The position numbers were made by a program, and so were the translations under genes. 64,000 bases of DNA from contig NZ_JABBWV010000009.1 in assembly GCF_012999535.1 (NCBI RefSeq), positions 62,001 to 126,000 on the forward strand. The letters run 5' to 3'. Within the stretch, counting starts at the first letter, position 1; each line of letters begins with the position of its first letter. Positions 34,613-42,855 of this stretch are shown here, piece after piece. The notes under the pieces were generated by a model. The model was not told where the DNA came from. It ran no database searches and saw only the letters and a program-made list of their open reading frames with translations. The DNA comes from Microbispora sp. H11081. GTDB lineage: Bacteria > Actinomycetota > Actinomycetes > Streptosporangiales > Streptosporangiaceae.

Positions 34613-35917
34613 ATGCAGTCCGACATCGACGCCCAGCTCAACAACTTCTTCGAGGACGCCCCTTCTCGCGAATTCGACGTGGTGCTCCGGGGTTATGACC
34701 GGCACCAGGTCCACGACCACCTGAAGACTCTCGACACAGAACTGCGTCAAGCGAAGGAACAGGTCGGCGCTCTCCAGCGTGAGCTGTCCGACTCCCAGCG
34801 CCAGCTGCAGGAGCAGGAGCGGCCGACCTACTCCGGCCTCGGCGCCCGCATCGAGCAGTTGCTCAGGCTGGCGGAGGAGCAGGCCACCGAGCTCGTCCAG
34901 GCGGCCAGGTCGGAGGCGAACGAGATCCGTGCCGCCGCGAAGGTGGACGCCGCCGACCTGCGGGCCGCGGCGGAGAACGAGGCGGCCGAGAAGCGGGCGC
35001 TCGCGACACGCGAGGCCGAGGAGATGCGCAGCAACGCCGAGCGCGACGCGGAGGAGATCCGCTCGACGGCGCGGCGCGAGTCCGACGAGCTGACCGCCAC
35101 GACGGAGCGCGAGGTCGCCAAGATCCGCGCCACCGCCGACCACGAGGTCGCCGAGAAGCGGGCCGACGCCGAGCGCGAGATCGCCAAGCTGCGCACCACG
35201 ACGGAGCGCGAGGTCGCCCAGCTGCGGGCCTCGACCAAGCGCGAGCGCGACGAGGTGCTCACCACCGCCAAGCGCCAGGCCGACGAGATGCGGGCCCAGG
35301 CGCAGCGGATCCTGGAGGAGTCCGAGGCCAAGCGCGCTCAGGACGAGGCGGAGTTCGAGATCCAGCTCGCCGCCCGCCGCGAGGACGCCGAGCGCCAGGA
35401 GGCCGAGCGGCACGCCACCGCCCAGGCCAACACCCAGAAGCTGGTGGCCGAGGCCGAGCAGCGCGCCGCCACCGCCGAGCAGCGGGCCGCCAAGGCCACG
35501 CAGCAGGCCGAGCAGACCCGCCGCGAGGCCGACACCCACGCCAAGCAGTTGCTGGCCAACGCCCGCAAGAACGCCGACCAGCTCGTGGCCGACGCCAAGT
35601 CCAGCGCGGACACGATCGTGACCGAGGCCAAGAACGAGGCCGAGCGCACCCGTTCCGCGATGCAGCGCCAGGTGGACGAGCTCACCCGCCAGCGCGACAG
35701 CATCACCAGCCACCTCGCCCAGCTCCGTCAGCTGCTGGGCGGCGCGCCGCTGCCTGGCATGGACGCCGCGGAGCCGGCGCCCGTCACCGCCGCCCCGCCG
35801 AAGCCGGCCCTGTCGGCTCCGCCGGTCGCGGAGAAGCCGGCCGTGCCCGCCACGCCGGTCGTGGAGCCGATCAGCTCCACCAAGAGCGACGACGACGCGG
35901 AGTGGTGGCAGGAGTAG
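34613..35917 (+). CDS. FilP/Scy-like coiled-coil cytoskeletal protein
   Basis: The 434-residue protein starts with a short DivIVA-like N-terminal element (REFDVVLRGYDRHQVHDHLKTL), followed by about 350 residues of uninterrupted Ala/Glu/Arg-rich coiled coil (repeated AEREVAKIRATAD and AAEKRA-like units), and ends with a Pro/Ala-rich tail and the acidic tip DDDAEWWQE. In Streptomyces FilP, an intermediate-filament-like protein of hyphal tips, and Scy are encoded next to the methylmalonyl-CoA epimerase gene, as here. A polar-growth scaffold role is therefore likely. Database names such as cellulose-binding protein for this family are probably misleading. A strong bidirectional terminator follows. 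Confidence 0.85.
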   Translation: MQSDIDAQLNNFFEDAPSREFDVVLRGYDRHQVHDHLKTLDTELRQAKEQVGALQRELSDSQRQLQEQERPTYSGLGARIEQLLRLAEEQATELVQAARSEANEIRAAAKVDAADLRAAAENEAAEKRALATREAEEMRSNAERDAEEIRSTARRESDELTATTEREVAKIRATADHEVAEKRADAEREIAKLRTTTEREVAQLRASTKRERDEVLTTAKRQADEMRAQAQRILEESEAKRAQDEAEFEIQLAARREDAERQEAERHATAQANTQKLVAEAEQRAATAEQRAAKATQQAEQTRREADTHAKQLLANARKNADQLVADAKSSADTIVTEAKNEAERTRSAMQRQVDELTRQRDSITSHLAQLRQLLGGAPLPGMDAAEPAPVTAAPPKPALSAPPVAEKPAVPATPVVEPISSTKSDDDAEWWQE

Positions 35918-35954
35918 TCGACTGGACGATCGGGGAGTCTTTGACGGCTGAACG

Positions 35955-35985
35955 AACGGGGCCCGGCATCGCGCCGGGCCCCGTT
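35955..35985. terminator. Bidirectional 13-bp hairpin terminator
   Basis: Perfect 13-bp stem (35955-35967 with 35973-35985), 5-nt loop, between the convergent FilP-like gene and hydrolase gene; the right flank is T-containing. Confidence 0.75.
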
Positions 35986-36025
35986 CCGCGTCATCCCGCG
36001 GTCCGCCGCGTAGGAGGCCCGATCG

Positions 36026-36796
36026 CTACCTGATGGATGCGACGAAGTCCGCGACGACCCGGTTGAACGCCTCGGGCTGCTCGATTGCGGACAGATGGCC
36101 CGCCTTCTCGATGACGGCCAGCCGCGCCTGCGGGATGGCCTCCGCCATCGCCTGGGCGTCCGAGAGAGGCGACAGTTCGTCCTCGTCGCCCACGACGACC
36201 AGCGCGGGCACCGTCAGGGCCCGCAACGTGCCGAACGCGTCGGGCCGGGCGGCCATCGCCCGCTGGGCCCACGCGACGGCCGCGGGCGGCGCCGCCTGGA
36301 CGAGCCCGCGCACGCGCCCGAGGACCATGCCTCTGCTCTCCTTGGTGGTCGCCCCGACGAGCGTGGGCAGCGACTCGGTCACCAGGATGTCCGTGCCGCC
36401 GCTCAGGACCGCCGCGGCGATCCGCTCCCTGTTCGCCCGGACCGGCTCCGGGTCGGCCTGCGCCTTGGTGTCGGCGAGGATCAGGCCGCGTACGCGGTCC
36501 GGGTGGCGGCGGCACAGCGCCATCGCCACGTAGCCGCCCATGGACAGGCCGCCGACCACCGCGCGGTCGAGCCCCTCCTGGTCGAGCAGGTGCGCCACGT
36601 CGTCGGCCATGCGGTCGATCGAGGGCTCGTCGTCGCCGAGCACCGTGCCGCCGAAGCCGCGCAGGTCGGGGGTGATCACCCGGCAGACGGCCGCGAGGCC
36701 TTCGCGCTGGGCGAGCCACATCGCGGAGGACAGGGGGAACGCGTGGAGCAGGACGACCGGCAGGCCGCTCCCGGCGGATCGCGCGTACAGCTGCAT
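36026..36796 (-). CDS. Alpha/beta hydrolase
   Basis: The 256-residue protein has the oxyanion-hole segment LLHAFPLSS, the nucleophile elbow GLSMGG (Ser85), the acid in VVVGDEDELSP and the catalytic His in KAGHLSAIEQPEAFN. The pattern resembles 3-oxoadipate enol-lactonase and related small-molecule esterases. No aromatic catabolism genes are nearby, so the substrate is open. No signal peptide is present; it is cytosolic. The ribosome site is weak. It is convergent with the FilP-like gene. Confidence 0.9.
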   Translation of the reverse strand: MQLYARSAGSGLPVVLLHAFPLSSAMWLAQREGLAAVCRVITPDLRGFGGTVLGDDEPSIDRMADDVAHLLDQEGLDRAVVGGLSMGGYVAMALCRRHPDRVRGLILADTKAQADPEPVRANRERIAAAVLSGGTDILVTESLPTLVGATTKESRGMVLGRVRGLVQAAPPAAVAWAQRAMAARPDAFGTLRALTVPALVVVGDEDELSPLSDAQAMAEAIPQARLAVIEKAGHLSAIEQPEAFNRVVADFVASIR

Positions 36797-36863
36797 CAGG
36801 TCACGTTAACGCGCCGCGCGCCCGCGGCCGGCGTTCGTCACCGATTCGCGATCCCCGGCCCGG

Positions 36864-37568
36864 TCACACCGTGGTGGGTAACGGGGCCGCGGCCGGGTTC
36901 ACGCGCTTGACGATCTCGTCCAGCACGATCCGCACGTACGGCTCGCCGACCCACAGGTGCTTGGCCCCGTCCACGCCGACGACCTCGGCCTGCGGGACCG
37001 CCGCGAACCGCTGTCCTGCCTCCTCCGGCCTCAGGTAGTCGTCGTGCTCCGGCACCAGGGCCACCAGCGGACGGCCGAACTCGGCCCAGGCGGCGAGGTC
37101 CTTGTCGCCGGCCCGCTTCAGCGGCGGCGACAGCAGGATCGCGCCCCGCACGATCGGGTCGCGCCCCCACTTCAGGGCCAGCTCGGTGCCGAACGACCAG
37201 CCGAGCAGCCAGGCGTTGGGCAGGTCGTGGAAGTCGGCGTACTCCAGGGCGGCGGCGACGTCCCACCGCTCCGCCTCGCCCCCGTCGAAGGCCCCCTGCG
37301 ACGTCCCCCTGTCGGAGGTCGTGCCCCGGGTGTTGAACCGCAGCACGGCGATGTCGGCGAGCGCGGGAAGCCGATAGGACGCCTTGCGCAGCACGTGGCT
37401 GTCCATCATCCCGCCGTGGGTGGGCAGGGGGTGCAGGCAGACCAGCGTCGCCACCGGCGGCCGGCTCTCCGGCAGCGCCAGCTCGCCGACGAGGGTCAGC
37501 CCGTCGGCCGTACGCAGCTCGATGTCCTCGCGCCGGGCAGGCAGCACCGTGGATGCCCTGATGTCCAT
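36864..37568 (-). CDS. Alpha/beta hydrolase, dienelactone-hydrolase/YpfH-like
   Basis: The 234-residue protein starts MDIRASTVLPARREDIELRT. It contains LVCLHPLPTHGGMMDSHV, VLRFNTRGTTSDRG, the nucleophile elbow LLGWSFGTELALKWG, the acid region LVALVPEHDDYLRPEEA and the catalytic His in DGAKHLWVGE. The short, capless fold and LRFNTRG motif are typical of the cytosolic hydrolase family near nucS in many actinomycetes. The substrate is unknown. GAGGTGGGA precedes the ATG. It is 20 bp downstream of the small zinc-ribbon gene and probably co-transcribed. Confidence 0.9.
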   Translation of the reverse strand: MDIRASTVLPARREDIELRTADGLTLVGELALPESRPPVATLVCLHPLPTHGGMMDSHVLRKASYRLPALADIAVLRFNTRGTTSDRGTSQGAFDGGEAERWDVAAALEYADFHDLPNAWLLGWSFGTELALKWGRDPIVRGAILLSPPLKRAGDKDLAAWAEFGRPLVALVPEHDDYLRPEEAGQRFAAVPQAEVVGVDGAKHLWVGEPYVRIVLDEIVKRVNPAAAPLPTTV

Positions 37569-37588
37569 TCCCACCTCGAAAGCTCGTG

Positions 37589-37906
37589 TCAGTAGCGGCT
37601 GCGGCCCGGACCCCGGTTGGCCCGGTTGCGCCAGCACGCGGTGTGCCAGTGCCGCCGCTCGTCCTCTCCCCCGGACCAGGCCGGCCAGCTCACCACGTGG
37701 GGCAGCCCCGGCCTGATCTCCTGTTCGCAACCCGGGCACCGGTACGCCTTGCCCTGGCCGGCGCCGGAGACGTTCCGGACGACCCAGTCGCCGTCGTGCG
37801 CGCTCTCCACGCGGTCCACCCCGGCCACCTGGGGGCCGACCGGCCGTACGGCACGGCCGTCCTGGCGTTCGAAAGGGCCGCGGCGACGGGCACGGCGGGG
37901 GCTCAC
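37589..37906 (-). CDS. Small putative zinc-ribbon protein
   Basis: The 105-residue protein is very basic at the N-terminus ([17 protein letters not shown]) and carries a probable metal-binding module made of YRCPGCEQEI and RRHWHTACW, with Cys, Cys, His and Cys as ligands. It ends in another Arg-rich segment. Orthologues sit beside nucS in Streptomyces, often under the uninformative label ATP/GTP-binding protein; no nucleotide-binding motif is visible here. A nucleic-acid-linked role is plausible but unproven. GGAAGGA precedes the GTG start. It is divergent from nucS with about 180 bp between starts. Confidence 0.82.
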   Translation of the reverse strand: MSPRRARRRGPFERQDGRAVRPVGPQVAGVDRVESAHDGDWVVRNVSGAGQGKAYRCPGCEQEIRPGLPHVVSWPAWSGGEDERRHWHTACWRNRANRGPGRSRY

Positions 37907-38088
37907 AGCGGGCGTCCTTCCGGGAAGCGCATGTCAGGCAGAACGGGAGATGACAGTTCATTCTTCCAGCACCGGCTCGGCCGGCGTACGCGCGGACGCG
38001 CCTGACACGGGCCGGGCAGCGGCGCTGCGACGCGGACAGTCTCCCAGAACGGCTCCTGACCTCTGCGCGCCCGGTAGGGTTGGCCCCC

Positions 38089-38763
38089 ATGCGGCTGGTC
38101 ATCGCGCGGTGCAGCGTGGATTACGTGGGACGGCTCACCGCCCATCTCCCCATGGCCCCCCGGCTCATCCTCATCAAGGCGGACGGCTCGGTCTCGATCC
38201 ATGCGGACGACCGGGCGTTCAAGCCTCTGAACTGGATGAACCCTCCCTGCAAGGTCCGCGAGGAGACGATCGACGGCGTGACCACCTGGTCGGTGGTGCA
38301 CGGCAAGACGGGCGAGAAGCTCGTGCTGACGATCGAGGAGATCCTGCACGACTCCAGCCACGAACTCGGCGTCGACCCCGGCCTGCGCAAGGACGGCGTC
38401 GAGGCTCACCTGCAGGAGCTGCTCGCCGAGCACATCACCACCCTCGGGGACGGCTGGACGCTGGTCCGCAGGGAGTACATGACCGCGATCGGTCCCGTGG
38501 ACATCCTGTGCCGCGACCACCTCGGCGGCACGGTCGCCGTGGAGATCAAGCGGCGCGGCGACATCGACGGCGTGGAGCAGCTCACCCGCTATCTCGAACT
38601 GCTCAACCGCGACCCTCTGCTGGCCCCGGTCAAGGGTGTCTTCGCCGCCCAGGAGATCAAGCCGCAGGCCCGCGTGCTCGCCGCCGACCGCGGCATCGAC
38701 TGCGTGACGCTCGACTACGACGCCCTGCGCGGCATCGAGCCGGAGAATCCCACGCTCTTCTGA
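38089..38763 (+). CDS. nucS: NucS/EndoMS mismatch-specific endonuclease
   Basis: The 224-residue protein starts [20 protein letters not shown] and carries the RecB-like nuclease core Asp138 (GPVDILC), Glu152 and Lys154 (VAVEIKRRG), followed by [12 protein letters not shown]. In actinobacteria NucS replaces MutS/MutL, cleaving both strands at mismatches such as G-T in cooperation with the sliding clamp. The C-terminal [12 protein letters not shown] matches the family's clamp-interaction region. The start is set by homology; the ribosome site is weak. The Streptomyces and mycobacterial orthologues lie in the same conserved block as mce and the atp operon. Confidence 0.95.
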   Translation: MRLVIARCSVDYVGRLTAHLPMAPRLILIKADGSVSIHADDRAFKPLNWMNPPCKVREETIDGVTTWSVVHGKTGEKLVLTIEEILHDSSHELGVDPGLRKDGVEAHLQELLAEHITTLGDGWTLVRREYMTAIGPVDILCRDHLGGTVAVEIKRRGDIDGVEQLTRYLELLNRDPLLAPVKGVFAAQEIKPQARVLAADRGIDCVTLDYDALRGIEPENPTLF

Positions 38764-38832
38764 GCGGAACACCGGTTCGCGAAGCATTACTCTGCCTGAT
38801 CCCCCTAAGAGGGGGTGGTGCATCATTGAGCC

Positions 38833-39660
38833 GTGCAAAACGCCATATATGTAAACGGCCTAACAAAGCGGTACGGCGACGTTCAGGCCGTCGCCGGTCT
38901 CGACCTCACCATCCGGCAGGGTGAGGTATTCGCCATCCTCGGCCCGAACGGCGCCGGCAAGTCCACCACGGTGGAAATCCTCGAAGGTTACCGGTCCCGC
39001 GATTCCGGAGAGGTCAGCGTGCTGGGCGTCGACCCCGCCAAACCCACCCGGGACTGGCGTTCACGCGTCGGCATCGTGCTGCAGACGGCCAACGACGCGG
39101 CCGAACTGACCGTGCGGGAGACCGTACGGCACTTCGCGAGCTACTACCCGCGGCCCCGGGACCCGGACGAGGTCATCGAGCAGGTCGGGCTCACCGCCAG
39201 CGCGGGGAAACGGGTCCGCCAGCTGTCCGGCGGCCAGCGGCGCAGGGTCGACGTCGCCCTCGGCGTGATCGGCGACCCTGAGCTGCTGTTCCTCGACGAG
39301 CCCACCACGGGCTTCGACCCCGAGGCCCGGCGCCTGTTCTGGGAGCTCATCGCGGGCCTCGCGCGCGACGGCACGACGATCGTGCTGACCACCCACTACC
39401 TCGACGAGGCCGAAGCGCTCGCCGACCGGGTCGCGGTCGTCGCGCGCGGGCGGATCGTCGCCGAGGGCACTCCCGCGACCCTGGGCGGGCGAGGCACCGC
39501 GTCGGCCCGGGTGACCTGGTCGGAGGGCGAGATCGAGACCGACAACCCCACGAAGACCGTGATCGAGCTGTCGCACAGGTACGACGGGGAGGTTCCGGGC
39601 CTGACCGTCACGCGGCCCACGCTGGAGGACATCTACCTCCGGCTCATCGAACCGTCCTGA
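38833..39660 (+). CDS. ABC-2 type exporter, ATP-binding protein
   Basis: The 275-residue protein has Walker A GPNGAGKST (37-45), the Q-loop region VLQTANDAAELTV, the signature QLSGGQRRRVDVALG, Walker B LLFLDEPTTGFDP and the H-loop TTHYLDEAEALADR. A C-terminal extension follows, of the kind seen in DrrA-like drug or lipid exporters. It forms a two-gene unit with the permease 50 bp downstream. The GTG start is preceded by the 6-bp hairpin CCCCCT/AGGGGG at 38801-38815, whose 3' arm is also the only ribosome-site-like sequence, so translation may depend on hairpin opening. The substrate is unknown. Confidence 0.92.
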   Translation: MQNAIYVNGLTKRYGDVQAVAGLDLTIRQGEVFAILGPNGAGKSTTVEILEGYRSRDSGEVSVLGVDPAKPTRDWRSRVGIVLQTANDAAELTVRETVRHFASYYPRPRDPDEVIEQVGLTASAGKRVRQLSGGQRRRVDVALGVIGDPELLFLDEPTTGFDPEARRLFWELIAGLARDGTTIVLTTHYLDEAEALADRVAVVARGRIVAEGTPATLGGRGTASARVTWSEGEIETDNPTKTVIELSHRYDGEVPGLTVTRPTLEDIYLRLIEPS

Positions 39661-39709
39661 CGCCGCACTCCCCCGTTTCCTCGTCTCCCCGTACCCGCGA
39701 GAGGCCCCC

Positions 39710-40552
39710 ATGACCGACATCGCCGCGCCCCCCGCCGGCCGCCCCGCCGGCCGCATGCCGTCCACCCTCGCCACCGGAATGGCTCGCGGCCTGCTGGAGA
39801 CCAAGATGTTCTTCCGTGAGAAGGACGCCGTGGTCTTCACCTTTTCCTTCCCGATCATCATGCTCGTGCTGTTCGGTTCGATCTTCTCCGGCAGCCTCGA
39901 AGGGACCGGCGTCACGGTCTCGCAGCTCTACACCGCAGGACTGCTCGGCGCCGGCGTAATGGGCGCCGGCTTCCAGAACCTCGGCATCGGCATCGCAGGC
40001 GACCGCGACGACGGCACGCTCAAGCGGCTGGCCGGAACCCCCATGCCGCCCGCCGCCTACTTCATCGGCAAGGTCATCAACGTCCTGGTCATCGCGTTCC
40101 TGTCCTCGGTGGCCCTGCTCGCCATCGGCGTGGTGATGTACGACCTCGACCTGCCGAGCGCGCCGTCCAGTTGGCTGACGTTCGCCTGGGTGTTCGTCCT
40201 CGGCGTCTCGGCCTCGGCCCTGCTGGGCGTGGCGGCGAGCAGCCTGCCCCGCTCGGCGAAGAGCGCCGCGGCGGTCATCAGCATGCCGTTCGTCGTGCTG
40301 CAGTTCATCTCCGGGGTGTTCATCCCCTTCACGCAGATGCCCGAGTGGCTGATCAACATCGCCTCGCTCTTCCCGCTGAAGTGGATGTGCCAGGGCTTCA
40401 GGTCAGTCTTCCTCGGGGACGCGGGCGCCGCCCTGGAGGTGACCGGGTCGTACGAACTGGGCCGGGTCGCCGTGGTCCTGGCCGTCTGGCTGGTCGGCGG
40501 CCTCGTCCTGTGCGTCACCACGTTCCGGTGGAAGAGCCGCCGCGACGGGTGA
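39710..40552 (+). CDS. ABC-2 type exporter, permease protein
   Basis: The 280-residue protein has six predicted transmembrane segments (such as VFTFSFPIIMLVLFGSIFSG, VINVLVIAFLSSVALLAIGVV and SMPFVVLQFISGVFIPF) and the ABC2_membrane motif DDGTLKRLAGTPMPPAAYFIGK on the cytoplasmic loop. The PEWLINIASLFPLKWMCQGF segment is typical of DrrB/NodJ-like permeases. It works with the ATPase just upstream. The adjacent tetR gene downstream may regulate the pair, although its promoter region is separate. Confidence 0.92.
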   Translation: MTDIAAPPAGRPAGRMPSTLATGMARGLLETKMFFREKDAVVFTFSFPIIMLVLFGSIFSGSLEGTGVTVSQLYTAGLLGAGVMGAGFQNLGIGIAGDRDDGTLKRLAGTPMPPAAYFIGKVINVLVIAFLSSVALLAIGVVMYDLDLPSAPSSWLTFAWVFVLGVSASALLGVAASSLPRSAKSAAAVISMPFVVLQFISGVFIPFTQMPEWLINIASLFPLKWMCQGFRSVFLGDAGAALEVTGSYELGRVAVVLAVWLVGGLVLCVTTFRWKSRRDG

Positions 40553-40880
40553 CCCCCACGTGTCCGCCGTACGGCGGATCGGCCGGCGCCCGGTCGAGGG
40601 CGTCTCGCGTTCCTTCCGTGCGGCCGGGTTCACCGGCCGCACTGGCAGTCTCGCCTCCCCATCGGGCGCCACCGTGTCCCTGGTCGATGTAATTGCCGAT
40701 GCAATTGCATCGACATCACCCTGTCACAAGTGGTAAGAATGCTGTCCTCTTGACGACCTTGTCAAGCAATTGACCATCTTTGGCATAGCCCCGAACTGCT
40801 TATTTCCCAGCACTTCCATGAAAAGGATCTTGCGTTCATAATGTGAGTTCTGGGGGGACCATGACACAGTGAGGTGAAAA
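40553..40880. other. Lower-GC intergenic region with two palindromes
   Basis: The 328 bp between the permease stop and the tetR start include a markedly AT-richer segment (about 40680-40860). It contains CGATGCAATTGCATCG, a perfect 16-bp palindrome at 40697-40712, and CTTGAC-N6-GTCAAG at 40749-40766; TTGACC at about 40770 could be a -35 element. No coding frame is convincing. The palindromes are natural candidates for TetR binding sites. Confidence 0.55.
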
Positions 40881-41513
40881 GTGGCGGGACGGGACTATCG
40901 GGGGATGTCGGCTGCCGAAAGGCTTGCAGACAGGAGGGAACGGCTCATAACGGCCGCATACACCTTGTTCGCCCAGCCCGGCTTCCACGCAACCACCATC
41001 GAGAAGCTCTGCGCGACGGCGCGCATCTCCAATCGTGCCTTCTACGAATGCTTCTCCAGCCGCGAGGACCTGATGCGCGCGGTTTACGAGAGATGCATCG
41101 AGGAGACCCTGGCGTCGGTCACCGAAGCCATCGACAAGGCCCCGCCCACTCTCGACGACCGAATCGTCGCCGGCATCGCCGAATACGTCCACTTCGTCAC
41201 CAAGGACGTACGGCGGGCCCGCATCATGCACCTGGAGGTGCGCCGGGCGGGCAACGTGCTCAGCGGCGCCCGCCAGCAGGCCGTGGCCTCGTTCACCAAG
41301 GTCATCGAGTCCTCGGCGCAGGGCGCGACCCGGATGCCTCCCCTCGACCTCCATCTGCTGGCTCTGGGCCTCATCGGCGCCCTCACCGAGTTACTCATCG
41401 AGTGGGTGGTGACCGAGCCGTCCCCGCCCACAGAGCAGCTCATCGAGGCGTGCGTGTACATCTTCCGCCGCACCTTCGCCTCCGGAGACCCCATGGCGGC
41501 CACCGCTCAGTGA
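40881..41513 (+). CDS. TetR family transcriptional regulator
   Basis: The 210-residue protein has an N-terminal TetR HTH (RRERLITAAYTLFAQPGFHA, CATARISNRAFYECFSSREDLMRAVY, about 19-65) and a C-terminal helical domain (DDRIVAGIAEYVHFVTKDVRRARIMH). GAGGTG lies before the GTG start. It may control itself and the upstream ABC exporter through the palindromes at 40697 and 40749. The substitution of Glu-Cys-Phe for the usual Tyr-Xaa-Tyr/His-Phe in the recognition helix region is a minor oddity. Confidence 0.9.
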   Translation: MAGRDYRGMSAAERLADRRERLITAAYTLFAQPGFHATTIEKLCATARISNRAFYECFSSREDLMRAVYERCIEETLASVTEAIDKAPPTLDDRIVAGIAEYVHFVTKDVRRARIMHLEVRRAGNVLSGARQQAVASFTKVIESSAQGATRMPPLDLHLLALGLIGALTELLIEWVVTEPSPPTEQLIEACVYIFRRTFASGDPMAATAQ

Positions 41514-41541
41514 CCCGGCGGCGGTGACTACGCTGAGCGGC

Positions 41542-42132
41542 ATGACTCGAGCCGACAACGACAAGCCGGTCGTCCTTTCCAAGATCTACACGAAGACGGG
41601 CGACGACGGCACGACCGCCCTGGGTGACATGAGCCGCACCCGCAAGACCGACCCTCGCCTGGCCGCCTACGCGGACGTGGAGGAAGCCAACGCCGCCATC
41701 GGCGTGGCCCTCGCTACAGGGGGTCTGCCCGAGGCGGTCACGGCGGTCCTGAGCAGGGTGCAGAACGAGTTGTTCGACGTCGGTGCCGACCTGTGCTGCC
41801 CGGTCGTGGAGGACCCTGAGTTTCCGCCTCTGCGCGTGGAGGAGTCGTACGTCGCCTGGCTCGAAGAGCAGTGCGACCGGTTCAACGAGGAACTGAAGCC
41901 GCTGCGCAGCTTCATCCTTCCGGGCGGCGCCCCGCCCGCGGCCTTCCTTCACCTCGCCCGCACAATCGTACGGCGGGCCGAGCGGTCGGCCTGGGCGGCT
42001 CTGGAGAGCCATGACGACGTGAACCCTCTGACGGCCAAGTATCTCAACCGCCTGTCCGACCTGATGTTCATCCTCTGCCGCGTGGCCTCCGCCGGCGACG
42101 AGATCCTCTGGAAGCCCGGCGCCACCCGCTAA
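41542..42132 (+). CDS. PduO-type cob(I)yrinic acid a,c-diamide adenosyltransferase
   Basis: The 196-residue protein has the ATP-binding N-terminus KIYTKTGDDGTTALGD, AAYADVEEANAAIG, the central FILPGGAPPAAFLHLART and the conserved RRAERSAW and YLNRLSDLMFILCR helices. It attaches the adenosyl group to cobalamin, making the cofactor of the acyl-CoA mutases. The M. tuberculosis orthologue (Rv1314c) lies near atpC, as here. No Shine-Dalgarno sequence is seen; TACGCT, a -10-like hexamer, ends 7 nt before the ATG, so the mRNA may be leaderless. A GTG 18 bases upstream is the alternative start. Confidence 0.93.
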   Translation: MTRADNDKPVVLSKIYTKTGDDGTTALGDMSRTRKTDPRLAAYADVEEANAAIGVALATGGLPEAVTAVLSRVQNELFDVGADLCCPVVEDPEFPPLRVEESYVAWLEEQCDRFNEELKPLRSFILPGGAPPAAFLHLARTIVRRAERSAWAALESHDDVNPLTAKYLNRLSDLMFILCRVASAGDEILWKPGATR

Positions 42133-42148
42133 CCCCCCACCCCACGGG

Positions 42149-42388
42149 CGTGATCTTGTAGTTTGTCGCAACGACCCCGCGCGACCTGCGGCGGGACCGT
42201 TCGTGATCAAGCAGAAAAATCGCCGTTAGGCCGGTGACATGCACTTATGCGCTTCGTGATCTTGCAATTGCATGATCACGAAGCGCATAAGTGCATGGTC
42301 AGACTGCCTTATGTTCGCCCTTGTGCATGATCACGGAGCGGATCGCGCCAGCTCAGCGGGCACGTCTGCGACAAACTACAAGATCACG
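42149..42388. repeat. 240-bp element of three nested inverted repeats (MITE-like or structured)
   Basis: Outer perfect 22-bp arms are at 42149-42170 and 42367-42388. An imperfect middle pair has CGTGATC at 42202-42208 and GATCACG at 42329-42335. The inner perfect 24-bp arms are 42238-42261 and 42274-42297, and the 12-nt loop itself contains the palindrome TGCAATTGCA. Outer and middle pairs share one centre (42268.5) and the inner pair is 1 bp off. Each arm contains CGTGATC. The element fills the gap between two convergent genes, has no ORF, and could be a foldback MITE, a very large terminator or a protein-binding array. Confidence 0.85.
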
Positions 42389-42403
42389 GAATGAGGGAGG
42401 GGG

Positions 42404-42835
42404 TTAGGCGGCGTCGAGGTGGGCGCTGGGCGGGGCGGACTCCAGCCAGGCGAGGAAGCCGGTCAGGGCGTCCTCGCTCATCGCCAGGCACAGCGGGCCC
42501 GCCATGACGGGCCGGGTGGCGCTCGCCACCGAGCGGTCCGCCGAGCAGACGACGGTCCAGTAGCCGACGGGCCCCTCACCCCTGCCGAGCATCCTCCGGC
42601 TGGAAACGGTGAGGCCGCGCCTCGCGATCGCGTGGCGCGGCCTCAATCCGAGTCCCAGGAACGGGATCCAGTGGAGCTCTCCCCCTACGTAGCGGGCGAC
42701 CCCGCTCTTCCAGCCTCCCCGGCCGTCCCCTACCCGGCAGACGATCGTGCCCCTGGCACGTGCCAGGGCGAAACCGCGGATGACGAGGAGCGCGGCCACG
42801 GCGAAGACGCCCGCGAGTATCCCAAGCGCCGTCAC
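42404..42835 (-). CDS. DUF2550 family membrane protein
   Basis: The 143-residue protein has one N-terminal transmembrane helix (LGILAGVFAVAALLVIRGFAL) and a cytoplasmic PH-like DUF2550 domain (GTIVCRVGDG, GVARYVGGELHWIPFLGLGLRPRHAI, VVCSADRSVASATRPVM). The family is actinobacterial and is nearly always encoded directly after atpC (M. tuberculosis Rv1312), which suggests co-transcription; its role is unknown. GGAGG precedes the GTG start, 20 bp beyond the atpC stop. The gene ends 15 bp from the nested inverted-repeat element. Confidence 0.9.
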   Translation of the reverse strand: MTALGILAGVFAVAALLVIRGFALARARGTIVCRVGDGRGGWKSGVARYVGGELHWIPFLGLGLRPRHAIARRGLTVSSRRMLGRGEGPVGYWTVVCSADRSVASATRPVMAGPLCLAMSEDALTGFLAWLESAPPSAHLDAA

Positions 42836-42855
42836 TGCCGCCTCCTCCTCTGCTG

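Noticed and set aside
42149-42388. CRISPR array
   Set aside because: The repeats are inverted and concentric, not direct repeats with regular spacers, and no cas gene is nearby.
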